Shown here piece by piece: positions 1-9,085 of a stretch of DNA of 64,000 nucleotides (the stretch's first letter is position 1; each line of letters begins with the position of its first letter). The DNA is from Campylobacteraceae bacterium. Lineage in GTDB: Bacteria > Campylobacterota > Campylobacteria > Campylobacterales > Sulfurovaceae. The stretch covers positions 1 to 64,000 of the forward strand of contig JAMOOQ010000048.1 of the NCBI GenBank assembly GCA_027100635.1, read 5' to 3'. The notes under the pieces are model-generated. The model was not told the DNA's origin. It searched no databases and was given only the letters and a program-made list of their open reading frames with translations. Both the position numbers and the translations under genes were made by a program.

Positions 1-1
1 A

Positions 2-85
2 GGGACTCAATTGGATTATTTTAATGAAAATCATGAGATTATTTTGGAGTGCTTAGGGGATAATTACGAGGAGTTTTATGATTAG
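2..85 (+). pseudogene. C-terminal tail of an IS1634-type transposase, cut by the window edge
   Basis: The frame is open from base 2 to a TAG at 83-85 and encodes a tail with QLDYFNENHEIILECLGDNY. Almost the same peptide (QLDYFNENHKIILECLGDDY) is encoded on the minus strand near 4989-5070, where upstream sequence identifies an IS1634-type DDE transposase. The rest of this copy lies outside the window, so it cannot be said whether it is intact. The family call is borrowed from the second copy. Confidence 0.6.
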
Positions 86-95
86 TTGTTTTATA

Positions 96-130
96 TTAGT
101 TTAAGTTTAGAGGGGTGATGAATGTCGATT
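96..130 (+). repeat. Terminal end of the IS1634-type element
   Basis: The string TTTAGAGGGGTGATGAATGTCG follows the transposase stop codon and recurs inverted at about 20074-20103, with no transposase next to it there. Shared sequence stops just after the TCG, which probably marks the element's outer end. The ATG inside this end is the start codon of the next open frame. Confidence 0.55.
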
Positions 131-660
131 AAAATAATAATAACCGTTCTTTTGATTATTAACTTTTTAGATGCTAAGGATATGGATATAACATTTGATA
201 TTAGTAAAAAGAGTGCTTATCAAGGTGAGGCAATTTTACTAGATGTAAATCTATCTCAACTTGACCACTCAAAAGTTATGTTATTTAATTTTTCCATCAA
301 AAAAAGTCAAAAATTTAGATTTAGACAGATTGATTTTAGAGAAGATAATAGGTATCATAATCTAAAACAGTATTATAAATTTTTAATATATCCAATCTCT
401 AGTGGCAATATAAATATTAAATTTAATATGATAAAGTCTATAACAGATGATGAAAAAGTAGCATATTCAATATCAGGAGATAAAGATAATGTTAAAGGGC
501 TCGTTAAAAACGATATTATCTTAAATATAAAACTAAAATAAAAAATAGTTTTGAAATAGAGGTTGATAGATCTAAAACTCCAAAAGAGCTATTTTTACTT
601 CTTATTGCTCAAAATGATAAAAAATTTGATAAGATAATTAGTGTAGCTTCATTTCATTAG
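122..660 (+). pseudogene. Broken BatD-like protein, 5' end abutting an IS end
   Basis: The first frame (122-541, 139 aa) has a signal-peptide-like start, then a beta-rich domain of the BatD type (ITFDISKKSAYQGEAILLDV). At an A-rich run near 541 the reading continues in the -1 frame as KNSFEIEVDRSKTPKELFLLLIAQ up to a TAG at 658-660, so at least one frameshift separates the pieces. BatD proteins are exported or membrane-anchored partners of the Bat aerotolerance genes, and none of those genes are nearby. The start codon lies inside the IS end, so the insertion probably replaced the native 5' end. The family call rests on recalled similarity and the gene is probably not functional. Confidence 0.55.
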
Positions 661-928
661 AATTTTATTAGAAATTTTAAGGTTAGGGTTGGGCTTTGCA
701 ATTTAAGCTATGTATCATAGAGTTGAATCTCAGCGAACCATTGCTGAAGTTTCAAAATTATCTATGATTATGTTAAAACTAAGGGTAACGGTACTTTTAT
801 AAAAAATATCTTAAAACTTACACCTATGATAAAGTTGGAGACCTCTCTACAATACCATTCTTTGCTATCCTTCTAGTTTTATCCTCTTTGAGGTATGGCG
901 AATTAAAATAAGAAATAGGGGGTAACTT
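661..928. other. Non-coding, degraded interval
   Basis: No sustained open frame is seen here. A short hydrophobic stretch ending ...VLSSLRYGELK is readable up to a TAA at 909-911 and may be the end of a decayed membrane protein. It was not recognised. The stretch fits the decay seen across the first 900 bases. Confidence 0.35.
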
Positions 929-995
929 ATGAAAGAGGTTTTTAAAAAAAATATGTTATTATATCAAATAATTTTCTATAAGATAAAGGTACAAG

Positions 996-1313
996 ATGAG
1001 TTTAGAAGAGATGCAAGATATTATTGCAACAAAAGATGGGGTTTTAATATATTTTTGGGGAGATAATTGTAATGTTTGTGAAGCTCTTAGACCCAAATTC
1101 AGAGAGGCATTTGATAAAAATTTTCCAAAAATAGAGCAGATTTATTTAAATGCAAAAGATAATATAGAGATTTCATCTTTTTATGGAGTATTTTCTATCC
1201 CAACTATGATTGTATTTTTGGATGGTAAAGAGTTTGCAAGAGAGGGTAGAAGTGTTAGTATAAGTAAATTAGTTACTCAATTAAAACGACCATATTCAAT
1301 AATGTTAGGATAA
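996..1313 (+). CDS. Thioredoxin-family protein
   Basis: A protein of 105 aa with the thioredoxin fold signature: a hydrophobic strand (VLIYFWGDNC), a CxxC motif written C-N-V-C instead of CGPC, and the cis-proline segment SIPTMIVFLDG. No signal peptide is visible, so it is probably a cytoplasmic thiol-disulfide reductase. It lies 7 bases before murJ and may be cotranscribed with it. The variant CNVC motif suggests a specialised thioredoxin-like protein rather than the housekeeping TrxA. The partner is unknown. Confidence 0.85.
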   Translation: MSLEEMQDIIATKDGVLIYFWGDNCNVCEALRPKFREAFDKNFPKIEQIYLNAKDNIEISSFYGVFSIPTMIVFLDGKEFAREGRSVSISKLVTQLKRPYSIMLG

Positions 1314-1320
1314 CTATTTA

Positions 1321-2724
1321 ATGAAGGTCAAATCTATATTTACCAATAGTTTTGGTATTTTAATATCAAGAATTTTAGGTTTTATTAGAGATATGATTAT
1401 GGCTTCCACTTTGGGAGTAAACATATTCTCGGATATTTTTGCTATAGCATTTAAACTTCCAAATTTATTTCGTAGAATTTTTGCAGAGGGTGCTTTTGTT
1501 CAGAGTTTTTTACCATCTTTTGTGGCATCAAAGCACAAGGGAGTTTTCTCTACGGCAATAGTTCTACGATTTTTAATCTTTATTATTTTTGGCTCAATCA
1601 TTGTAAATATATTTTCTGATTTAGCGACTAAAACTATTGCAATAGGGTTTGATGATGAGACCGTGGCATTAGCATCTCCCCTTGTAGCAATTAATTTTTG
1701 GTATCTTGATTTAATATTTGTGATTACATTTTTGGCAACACTTCTACAATATAAAAATCATTTTGCCACTACTGCATTTTCTACATCTTTGCTTAATATC
1801 TCAATGATAGGGGCGATGATAATATATGCCAAAGATGACCCTATTGATATTGTATATGCTCTTAGTTTTTCTGTTTTGATTGGTGGAGTGATGCAACTTA
1901 TTGTTCATATTATTGCTATCAAAAAATTTAATCTTCATAAATTACTAATAGGTGGTTGGAAATATAGAAAACAAAAAGATATAACTGTAGAAAAGAAAAC
2001 TTTTATATCTCAGTTTATCCCTGCTATGTGGGGAAATTCCACTGCTCAAATAGCTGCTTTTTTAGATACTTGGATGGCATCATTTTTGGTTACAGGTTCA
2101 ATTAGTTATCTATATTATGCTAATCGTATCTTTCAGCTTCCTCTTGCTATTTTTGCTATTGCAACAGCTACCGTTTTATTTCCCTCAATTTCAAAGTCAA
2201 TCAAAAATAATAAAATTAAAGAGATTGATAAAAATTTAGCTAAAGCATTTTGGATGTTAGCTTTTACATTGGGTTTTGCGATGGCTGGAGGAATAATTTT
2301 ATCTCAAGTGATAGTTTGGTTACTTTTTGAAAGAGGTGAATTTACAGATATTGATAGAATGAATAGTGCTAATATATTGGTGATGTATATGATTGGATTA
2401 TTACCTTTTGGGTTATCTAAACTCTTTTCATTATTTTTATACACATCTAAAAGGCAAGGTAAAGCTGCGATTATTGCAACCTATTCACTAGCAATAAACC
2501 TTATTTTATCTTTTATTTTAATGCAGTATATGGGTGCAATGGGATTAGCATTAGCATCTAGTATTGGTGGTTGGGTTTTATTTATTTTAACTCTTAAAGA
2601 AGTTGGATTTGATAAGTTTAAAGATATAATAAAGTCAAAAAATAGTCTGTATTTTATAATAGTTATGGCTTTATTCTCTATAATACTTTTGTATATAAAT
2701 AATATTTTAGAGAAGATGATTTAA
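1321..2724 (+). CDS. murJ: Lipid II flippase MurJ (MviN)
   Basis: A 467-aa polytopic protein with the MurJ opening SFGILISRILGFIRDMIMAS and about 14 hydrophobic segments. It contains the conserved LPNLFRRIFAEGAF loop in the N-terminal part. MurJ flips the peptidoglycan precursor lipid II across the inner membrane, and the length fits the family. It starts 7 bases after the thioredoxin-like gene. The DUF234 reading frame begins within 10 bases of its stop, so the three genes may form one operon. Confidence 0.95.
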   Translation: MKVKSIFTNSFGILISRILGFIRDMIMASTLGVNIFSDIFAIAFKLPNLFRRIFAEGAFVQSFLPSFVASKHKGVFSTAIVLRFLIFIIFGSIIVNIFSDLATKTIAIGFDDETVALASPLVAINFWYLDLIFVITFLATLLQYKNHFATTAFSTSLLNISMIGAMIIYAKDDPIDIVYALSFSVLIGGVMQLIVHIIAIKKFNLHKLLIGGWKYRKQKDITVEKKTFISQFIPAMWGNSTAQIAAFLDTWMASFLVTGSISYLYYANRIFQLPLAIFAIATATVLFPSISKSIKNNKIKEIDKNLAKAFWMLAFTLGFAMAGGIILSQVIVWLLFERGEFTDIDRMNSANILVMYMIGLLPFGLSKLFSLFLYTSKRQGKAAIIATYSLAINLILSFILMQYMGAMGLALASSIGGWVLFILTLKEVGFDKFKDIIKSKNSLYFIIVMALFSIILLYINNILEKMI

Positions 2725-2731
2725 AGGATAT

Positions 2732-3622
2732 ATTATAAACACTCAATTTAAGAATTTTTATAAATTTCATAATGATTTTGATATAGAAAAAACTATTGAT
2801 TATTTTTCTCTATTTGGTGGAGTAGAGATGCTTGTCTCTCTTGATTTAAATGATGATATTATCTTATCTGTAGATTTAAATATTCTTCAAAATTTTCAAG
2901 TTTATGATGATATAGTTTTCCCAGACTTTTTAATAAAAAAACCATATAGAGATATTTTAATATCAATTGCGAGAGGGGACTCAAAACTTTTACATATATT
3001 TAATAAAGCACATATTGGAGAATCTTTGGGTAAGGATATTATATATCAACTGGTTGAACTTGATATTCTATCTATTTTGCCATCTCGTGAATCTCCAATC
3101 AAAATAAATCCTAAGCAGAAGCTAAAAAGGGAATTAAGGTCATATAAAGTTCAGTCTATAATAAGATTTAAAAATCCATTTTACTATTTTTGGTTTGGTT
3201 TTGTAGAACCATACAGAATAGATATAGAAAATAGTGAATATGATAGGTTTTGGGAATACTTTTTAAGCCATTATCATAGATGTACAAGCCTAGTTTTTGA
3301 ACAGCTATCTTCTGATATTATAAATTATAGATTTGATATAGTAAGTTATGGTAATTATTGGGATAGAAAGAATGAGTTTGATATATTGTCTATTACCACA
3401 GATAAAAAAACTATTTTGGGAGAATGTAAATATAAAAATAAAAAGATATGTAAAAATGAGCTAAATAGGTTAATTAGTAAATCTATTGTATCAGATATAA
3501 ACGCAGATTATTATGCACTATTTTCAAAAAATGGATACTCAAATGAGTTGAAAAATCTTAAAACCCCAAATATACTATTGTATGATTTAAGCGATTTTGA
3601 GATTTTATTGGAGATAAATTAA
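2732..3622 (+). CDS. DUF234-domain protein, probable ATT start
   Basis: The frame called at 2828 (264 aa) extends upstream without a stop to the end of murJ. The extra 32 residues (NTQFKNFYKFHNDFDIEKTI and then DYFSLFGG) look like genuine protein and, from memory, resemble the N-terminus of DUF234 relatives. No ATG, GTG or TTG exists in that extension. ATT at 2732, close behind AAAGGA, is the best start; ATA at 2735 or the internal ATG at 2828 are the alternatives. The C-terminal half has a nuclease-like E-C-K patch (ILGECKYKNKK) typical of DUF234. The ATPase domain often fused to DUF234 is absent. The role is unknown. Confidence 0.7.
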   Translation: MINTQFKNFYKFHNDFDIEKTIDYFSLFGGVEMLVSLDLNDDIILSVDLNILQNFQVYDDIVFPDFLIKKPYRDILISIARGDSKLLHIFNKAHIGESLGKDIIYQLVELDILSILPSRESPIKINPKQKLKRELRSYKVQSIIRFKNPFYYFWFGFVEPYRIDIENSEYDRFWEYFLSHYHRCTSLVFEQLSSDIINYRFDIVSYGNYWDRKNEFDILSITTDKKTILGECKYKNKKICKNELNRLISKSIVSDINADYYALFSKNGYSNELKNLKTPNILLYDLSDFEILLEIN

Positions 3623-3650
3623 AAACTGATATTATCCATATTTAAATTAT

Positions 3651-4181
3651 TTATCTCATCACTCTAATATATTTAGCACTTACCCAACCACTATAAATAG
3701 AGGGATGTTGGACTTTACACCATCTCTTTCCTCTTGGAGTATATTTACATCTAATCACTTTAATATTTTTAGTATGGTAATATAATTCATCTACTTTTCT
3801 ATTATATATCCCTGCATCACTTCGTACACTGAGCGTATCATCACTTCTTATATTAACTACACGGTATCTTTTTCCGATAGATTCTCTGTTATGTGATGAA
3901 CGATATTGAGGAGTAATATATCTAGCACTTACCCAACCTGTATAGATAGATGGATGTTGCACTTTACACCATTCTCTATTATTGTAGGCAAGTTTACATC
4001 TAATAACTTTAATATTTTTTGTATTATATGCTAATTCATCTATTTTTCTAAAAGACACACCAGCATTACTTCTTACACTTAGAGTATCATCACTTCGTAT
4101 CTTAATCACCTTATATGATTCTGCATAAGCAAAAGTTACAAATAATAGTAAGAAAAGCTTTAATAAAATTTTCATAATCAT
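3651..4181 (-). CDS. Exported protein with two SH3b domains
   Basis: A 176-aa protein with an N-terminal signal peptide (ILLKLFLLLFVTFAYA) and two near-identical copies of about 70 residues. Each copy runs from K(V/I)...IRSDDTLSVRS through KVIRCK to WCKVQHPSIY and GWVSA(R/K)YI. This is the bacterial SH3 layout, which usually binds peptidoglycan or cell-wall peptides. Two cysteines per repeat (IRCK and WCKV) could form a disulfide in the periplasm. It is divergent from the M15-type peptidase next door, which suggests a shared cell-wall theme. Confidence 0.85.
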   Translation of the reverse strand: MIMKILLKLFLLLFVTFAYAESYKVIKIRSDDTLSVRSNAGVSFRKIDELAYNTKNIKVIRCKLAYNNREWCKVQHPSIYTGWVSARYITPQYRSSHNRESIGKRYRVVNIRSDDTLSVRSDAGIYNRKVDELYYHTKNIKVIRCKYTPRGKRWCKVQHPSIYSGWVSAKYIRVMR

Positions 4182-4200
4182 TCTCCTTTAATTTATATGT

Positions 4201-4206
4201 TATAAT
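4201..4206 (+). promoter_or_regulatory. Likely -10 element of the M15-type peptidase gene
   Basis: A perfect TATAAT lies 31 bases before the preferred start codon, in AT-rich sequence. No clear -35 is seen, which is usual for Campylobacterota vegetative promoters. Confidence 0.4.
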
Positions 4207-4236
4207 TGTATCTAAAATAATATGAAAAGTATAAAT

Positions 4237-4881
4237 ATGAAAAAAATTCTAGTAATGACAATTGCATTAACCTATATAATTTTGGCAGATGGATATGATT
4301 ATAAAATATCTAAAATTGAACCTGATATATTGGAACGGATGATAAATGGAAATAGCTACAAAGAAAATTGTCCTGTAAAAGATATAGACCTAAGATATAT
4401 AGAATTAAATTATATAGATTTCAATGGTAAAACTCAAACAGGAGAGCTTATAGTTCATTATAAAGTGGCTCATAATGTAGTGAAGGTTTTTAGAGAGCTT
4501 TATAATATAAAATATCCAATTAGAGAAATGGCTCTTATAAGTGATTTTAAAGGTAGTGATTTTGCCTCAATTGAGGCTGATAATACAAGTGCTTTTAATT
4601 GTAGAAATATTGCAGGGACTTCTAGGTGGTCAAAACATGCTTATGGTAAAGCAATAGATATTAATCCAATTGAAAACCCTTATATCTCAAAAAGTGGTAA
4701 TATATCACATACAAAATCACTAAAATATAGAGATAGAAGACATACCAAAAATACATCTGCTAGTCGTGCTATGATACTTGCCGATGATAAAGCCAGAAAA
4801 ATATTTACCAAATATGGCTGGAGTTGGGGTGGATATTGGAAAAGTATCAAAGATTATCAACACTTTGAATATAAAAAGTAA
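4237..4881 (+). CDS. Exported M15-type D-Ala-D-Ala carboxypeptidase-like protein
   Basis: A 214-aa protein when started at the second ATG, which gives a clean signal peptide (MKKILVMTIALTYIILADG). The upstream ATG at 4222 would add only five residues. Peptidase M15 signatures are present: SRWSKHAYGKAIDINP (zinc ligands H and D in SxHxxGxAxD) and the C-terminal GYWKSIKDYQHFEY, with the third ligand histidine. M15 enzymes trim peptidoglycan cross-bridges or stem peptides in the periplasm. A scar region follows it, with no partner gene downstream. Confidence 0.85.
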   Translation: MKKILVMTIALTYIILADGYDYKISKIEPDILERMINGNSYKENCPVKDIDLRYIELNYIDFNGKTQTGELIVHYKVAHNVVKVFRELYNIKYPIREMALISDFKGSDFASIEADNTSAFNCRNIAGTSRWSKHAYGKAIDINPIENPYISKSGNISHTKSLKYRDRRHTKNTSASRAMILADDKARKIFTKYGWSWGGYWKSIKDYQHFEYKK

Positions 4882-4988
4882 TATATATATCTAAAACTAT
4901 GTTTTAATTTTCTTAAAACCTATTAAGAGAGTCAAATTGAACAAAAATAGTATAGATGTATATGGAGTGAGAAAGAATAATCTAAAAA

Positions 4989-5400
4989 CTATAAGTAAAA
5001 ATACTTGTAATCATCGCCTAAACACTCCAAAATAATCTTATGATTTTCATTAAAATAGTCCAATTGGTTTTCCCTTCTGATTTGGAAAAGTAAGGTTATT
5101 TTTTTTCATATTTTTGCAAACTTTATACTCTAATGCAGAATATACCAATAACGATAATCTCATAATCATTAACAGTGATGCAATCCGTTCAGGTTTTTTA
5201 AAAAGATAGAATCAGCTTTCCACTAGATACTTGCTGATATATTGGCAATTTTGCCCTATTTTCTACTATCATATTAAGAGCTATTTGATTCAAATCTGCT
5301 CTATAATCTTTGCTATGACCTTTTCATATCTCAATTGTTCCATCACCCCATATCTTTCTCTTGTATAATACAAGGGTGCTTTCCCACAAAAGCACAGATA
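4989..5400 (-). pseudogene. Degenerate IS1634-type transposase
   Basis: Minus-strand pieces in different frames give GHSKDYRADLNQIALNMIVE, then KKPERIASLLMIMRLSLLVY, then NNLTFPNQKGKP, and end with QLDYFNENHKIILECLGDDY and a stop at 4989-4991. The GHSKDxRxDLNQ and PERIxxLLMIM...LVY blocks are characteristic of IS1634-family DDE transposases. Frameshifts and an internal deletion make it non-functional. The remaining 4882-4988 and 5401-5510 hold no recognisable gene. Confidence 0.7.
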
Positions 5401-5510
5401 ATATTTCAATGATAAATTAAACTATATCCCCTTAGTAGCAATCTGGAAATTCTATTAGTAAAAGCAATTTTATCTTTTGGTTCAATTTTTTTTGAAAGTT
5501 TAGCATACTA

Positions 5511-5816
5511 TTATGATTTTAATATCTCTATTATTTGAAAATATCCTATCATAGCTTCAAAACACATTCTCCAAACTATCTCCATAAATATAAACATTAA
5601 TACCATCAAAAATATAGATATTACTCTATATTTTAAACTCAATCTACTAAAAAGTTTCATTAAGTAATTATAAAAATCATCTAATATTTTAAATCTTTTT
5701 TGTAGATAAGATTTACTTAACCACATACTAATAGGAATAATAATAGCACCTATATAATAAGATAGTATAAGTATATCTATTGAGATAAAAGTTTTAAATG
5801 TTAAAAAATCTATCAT
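5511..5816 (-). CDS. Small membrane protein of unknown function
   Basis: A 101-aa protein with two hydrophobic segments, near residues 12-32 and 66-88, separated by a basic, aromatic stretch. Two predicted transmembrane helices with a cytoplasmic loop would fit. It begins 3 bases after the stop of the CopD-like gene, so the two are probably translated from one message and may act together. The family was not recognised. Confidence 0.6.
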   Translation of the reverse strand: MIDFLTFKTFISIDILILSYYIGAIIIPISMWLSKSYLQKRFKILDDFYNYLMKLFSRLSLKYRVISIFLMVLMFIFMEIVWRMCFEAMIGYFQIIEILKS

Positions 5817-5819
5817 ATT

Positions 5820-6269
5820 TTATAATATACTTCTAATTACAATAGCATAATGCATTACAAAAAGATTGATTATAAATATAGCCATTGAAGAGGCTCTTGA
5901 TATCAGATGTTCTAATTTAGTTCGCTCTATATTATTTGTTTTAAATGCAATATAAGTGTGAACTATTGTAACTAAAATTATTGTAGCAACTAGCATTAAT
6001 TTTATACGAAGAGAATCTATAACTTTTGTATTTACACTATCATCAAATAAAATTGTAATAAGTCCATTATCTATAATCATATAAATTCCAGTTGATACCA
6101 AAATAAGAAGAGATACTATCTCAAAGTATCCAAATATTGGTCCTACTCGTGGATATACTGCTTTTTGGTCATCTTTATCCCTAAGTGAAACTCCCAAAAT
6201 AAACATAAATACACTTCCACCTATCCACGAAATAGCCGCGATTAGGTGTATATGAAAAGTCCAACCCAT
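5820..6269 (-). CDS. CopD-like four-helix membrane protein
   Basis: A 149-aa protein with about four transmembrane helices. The opening (MGWTFHIHLIAAISWIGGSV) has the histidine-plus-WxGG pattern of the CopD/DUF2269-type membrane domain, linked in some relatives to copper handling or to heme-binding membrane helices. It lies 1 base after lepA on the same strand and directly before the small membrane protein. The substrate cannot be told from sequence. The copper-resistance name is only a family label. Confidence 0.55.
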   Translation of the reverse strand: MGWTFHIHLIAAISWIGGSVFMFILGVSLRDKDDQKAVYPRVGPIFGYFEIVSLLILVSTGIYMIIDNGLITILFDDSVNTKVIDSLRIKLMLVATIILVTIVHTYIAFKTNNIERTKLEHLISRASSMAIFIINLFVMHYAIVIRSIL

Positions 6270-6270
6270 A

Positions 6271-8067
6271 TTAACTCTCTATATTAAGTACGGCCATAAA
6301 TGCCTCTTGAGGGACTTGAACACTACCGATTGATTTCATTCTCTTTTTCCCAGCTTTTTGTTTCTCTAATAGTTTTCTTTTTCGTGTAATATCTCCACCA
6401 TAACATTTTGCAGTTACATTTTTACCCATAGATTTTACATTACTTCTAGCAATTACATTATTCCCAATACTTGCCTGAATTGCTACTTCAAAAAGTTGTC
6501 TAGGAATTAACTCTTTTAGAGATTTTACAAATGCCAATCCTCTTGTTCTTGATTTTGTTTCTGGAACAATAATTGAAAGAGCATCAACCACTTCACCTGC
6601 CACTTTAATATCAAGCTTTACTAAATCACCCTCTCTAAAACCAATAGCTTCATAATCAAAACTAGCATAACCTTTTGTTGTACTCTTTAGCTTATCATAA
6701 AAGTCCATTACAATCTCATTCATTGGAATATCATATTCTAATAAAACTCTTGTTTCATTTAGGTAATCCATTTTTATCTGAATCCCGCGACGGTCATTAA
6801 GAAGTTTTATAATATTTCCAACAAACTCTTGAGGAGTAAGAATCGTTGCTTTAATATATGGTTCTAAAATAAAATCAATATTTTGAGGTTCGGGCAAATC
6901 ACTTGGATTTTGGATTACAATCTCTTCACCATTTGTTTTTTGAACTCTATATACAACAGTTGGTGCAGTAGCGATTAAATCAAGATCAAATTCTCTTTCT
7001 AATCTCTCTTTGATAACCTCCATATGGAGCATTCCCAAAAATCCAGTTCTAAATCCTGAACCTAAAGCAAGAGAACTCTCTGGTTCAAAACTAATAGAGC
7101 TATCATTTAGTTTAAGCTTATTAAGAGCATCTCTTAACTCTTCAAATTTATCAGTTTCAATTGGATAAAGTCCAGCAAAAACAAAAGATTTAGCCTCTTC
7201 AAATCCATCAATTATCTCATCAGTTGGGTTTTTTGTCATTGTAACTGTATCACCTACTTGAATCCCATCAACTGTTTTTAGTCCCATTACCACAATACCA
7301 ATTTCACCAGTTTTGATCTCATCTGTTTTAATTGGAGCAATTGGATTTGGGTACATTAAATCTAATACTTGATGGTCATCTTTTGTACCTTTTATATGAG
7401 CCATCTCACCTTTTTTAATACTTCCATCAAAAACTCTTACAAGAGCCAAAGCTCCTAAATATTGATCAAACCAACTATCATAGATAAGAGCTTTTGTAGG
7501 TTTGTTAGCATCACCATTTGGTGCAGGAATTTTTTCTACAATTGTATCTATTAAATCTTTTACACCAAGTCCAGTTTTTGCAGAAACCAAACTATGTTCT
7601 GTACAATCAAGTCCAATTGCATCTTCAACCTCTGCTAAAACTCTATCAGGGTCTGCTGATGGTAAATCAATCTTATTTACAACAGGTAAAAGTTCAAGAT
7701 CATTTTCAATAGCAATATATACATTTGCAATTGTTTGAGCCTCCACTCCTTGAGCAGCATCTACAATTAATAAAGCTCCATCACTTGATGCTAAAGAACG
7801 ACTTACCTCATAAGAGAAATCAACATGCCCAGGGGTATCTATTAGATTTAAGATATAAGCTTCACCATCTTTTATATAATCAAGCCTTACACTTTGAGCT
7901 TTGATTGTGATACCTCGTTCTTTTTCTATATCCATAGTATCCATCACTTGAGCAGACATTTTTCTATCTGATACTGCACCACACTCTTGAATAATTCTAT
8001 CTGCTAGAGTAGATTTACCATGGTCAATATGAGCAATAATTGAGAAGTTACGAATATTTTTTTGCAT
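6271..8067 (-). CDS. lepA: Elongation factor 4 (LepA)
   Basis: A 598-aa translational GTPase of standard length. It shows the P-loop [10 protein letters not shown], switch I around [17 protein letters not shown], and the NKIDLP specificity motif, followed by the domain II, elongation factor G-like and LepA-specific C-terminal domains. LepA promotes back-translocation or recovery of stalled ribosomes under stress. Its ATG shares one base with the prs stop (TAATG), so the two are translationally coupled. Confidence 0.97.
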   Translation of the reverse strand: MQKNIRNFSIIAHIDHGKSTLADRIIQECGAVSDRKMSAQVMDTMDIEKERGITIKAQSVRLDYIKDGEAYILNLIDTPGHVDFSYEVSRSLASSDGALLIVDAAQGVEAQTIANVYIAIENDLELLPVVNKIDLPSADPDRVLAEVEDAIGLDCTEHSLVSAKTGLGVKDLIDTIVEKIPAPNGDANKPTKALIYDSWFDQYLGALALVRVFDGSIKKGEMAHIKGTKDDHQVLDLMYPNPIAPIKTDEIKTGEIGIVVMGLKTVDGIQVGDTVTMTKNPTDEIIDGFEEAKSFVFAGLYPIETDKFEELRDALNKLKLNDSSISFEPESSLALGSGFRTGFLGMLHMEVIKERLEREFDLDLIATAPTVVYRVQKTNGEEIVIQNPSDLPEPQNIDFILEPYIKATILTPQEFVGNIIKLLNDRRGIQIKMDYLNETRVLLEYDIPMNEIVMDFYDKLKSTTKGYASFDYEAIGFREGDLVKLDIKVAGEVVDALSIIVPETKSRTRGLAFVKSLKELIPRQLFEVAIQASIGNNVIARSNVKSMGKNVTAKCYGGDITRKRKLLEKQKAGKKRMKSIGSVQVPQEAFMAVLNIES

Positions 8068-9002
8068 TAATCAATCTCAAATAGTGAGTTGATACTCTCA
8101 TTGTGATGTACTCTTCTAATAACTTCTGCTAACATTGGAGCAGTAGGAAGAACTTTTATTTTTTTCAGCTTTTTTGCAAGAGGAATTGTATCAGAAACAA
8201 CAAGCTCATCTAAATCTCCCTCTTCTATTCTATTAAATGCAGGACCAGAAAGCACAGGATGAGTACAACATGCCATAACCGAAGTCGCACCAAGATTTTT
8301 AAGAGCAGTTGCAGCTTTCACCATAGTTCCTGCTGTATCAATCATATCATCAATTAATATAATATCTTTACCTTTTACATCACCTATAATATTCATAACC
8401 TCAGACTCATTAGCTTTTTCTCGTCTTTTATCAACAATTGCCATCTCAAGACCCAGTTTATCAGCAAAATATCTTGCCCGTGCAACTCCACCAACATCAG
8501 GTGAAGCTATCATTGGATTTTTTAGATTCTTAGATTTAATATAATCCATAAATATAATTGCACCATAAAGATTATCTACAGGAATATCAAAAAATCCTTG
8601 AATTTGAGAAGCATGTAAATCAACTGTTACCATTCTTGTAATTCCTGATGTCTCCATCAAGTTTGCTACAAGTTTTGCTGTAATTGGAACTCTAGGAGCT
8701 GCTTTTCTATCTTGTCTTGCATATCCATAATATGGAACAACTGCTGTAATTGATCTAGCAGAAGAGCGTTTAAGAGCATCTGTCATAATTAAAAGCTCCA
8801 TCAAGTTTGCATTTACAGGAGCTGAAGTTGGTTGTATAATAAATATATCTTTACCCCTTACACTCTCGGTAATTTGTATATTTATCTCTCCATCAGAAAA
8901 TCTATTTATGTTTGCTTTTGATACAGGAAGCTCAAGATATGAAGCTATATCCTCAGCTAATTTAGGATTCGAAGTTCCAGAAAAAATCATATAATCATTC
9001 AT
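8067..9002 (-). CDS. prs: Ribose-phosphate pyrophosphokinase
   Basis: A 311-aa protein matching class I PRPP synthetases. Visible landmarks are [14 protein letters not shown] at the start, the ATP/ribose-5-phosphate loop region ([10 protein letters not shown]), [17 protein letters not shown], and the PRPP-binding loop [12 protein letters not shown]. It makes PRPP for purine, pyrimidine, histidine and tryptophan synthesis. It is the first gene of the prs-lepA block, with an 83-base leader region after the MFS gene's stop. Confidence 0.97.
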   Translation of the reverse strand: MNDYMIFSGTSNPKLAEDIASYLELPVSKANINRFSDGEINIQITESVRGKDIFIIQPTSAPVNANLMELLIMTDALKRSSARSITAVVPYYGYARQDRKAAPRVPITAKLVANLMETSGITRMVTVDLHASQIQGFFDIPVDNLYGAIIFMDYIKSKNLKNPMIASPDVGGVARARYFADKLGLEMAIVDKRREKANESEVMNIIGDVKGKDIILIDDMIDTAGTMVKAATALKNLGATSVMACCTHPVLSGPAFNRIEEGDLDELVVSDTIPLAKKLKKIKVLPTAPMLAEVIRRVHHNESINSLFEID

Positions 9003-9085
9003 TAAAAAAACCTTTATTCTATTATTAAAATTATAGATATATTACTATTATTTATATAAGAGCGTGTTTGAAATTAAATTTAATT

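Noticed and set aside
929-1066. Open frame starting at ATG 929 behind GGGGG
   Set aside because: It runs out of frame into the thioredoxin-like gene and has no protein-like features beyond the overlap.
7502-7738. Plus-strand frames inside lepA, and similar frames inside nirS, guaA, trpB, serA, rpsA and frdA
   Set aside because: They are antisense shadows of strongly supported genes.
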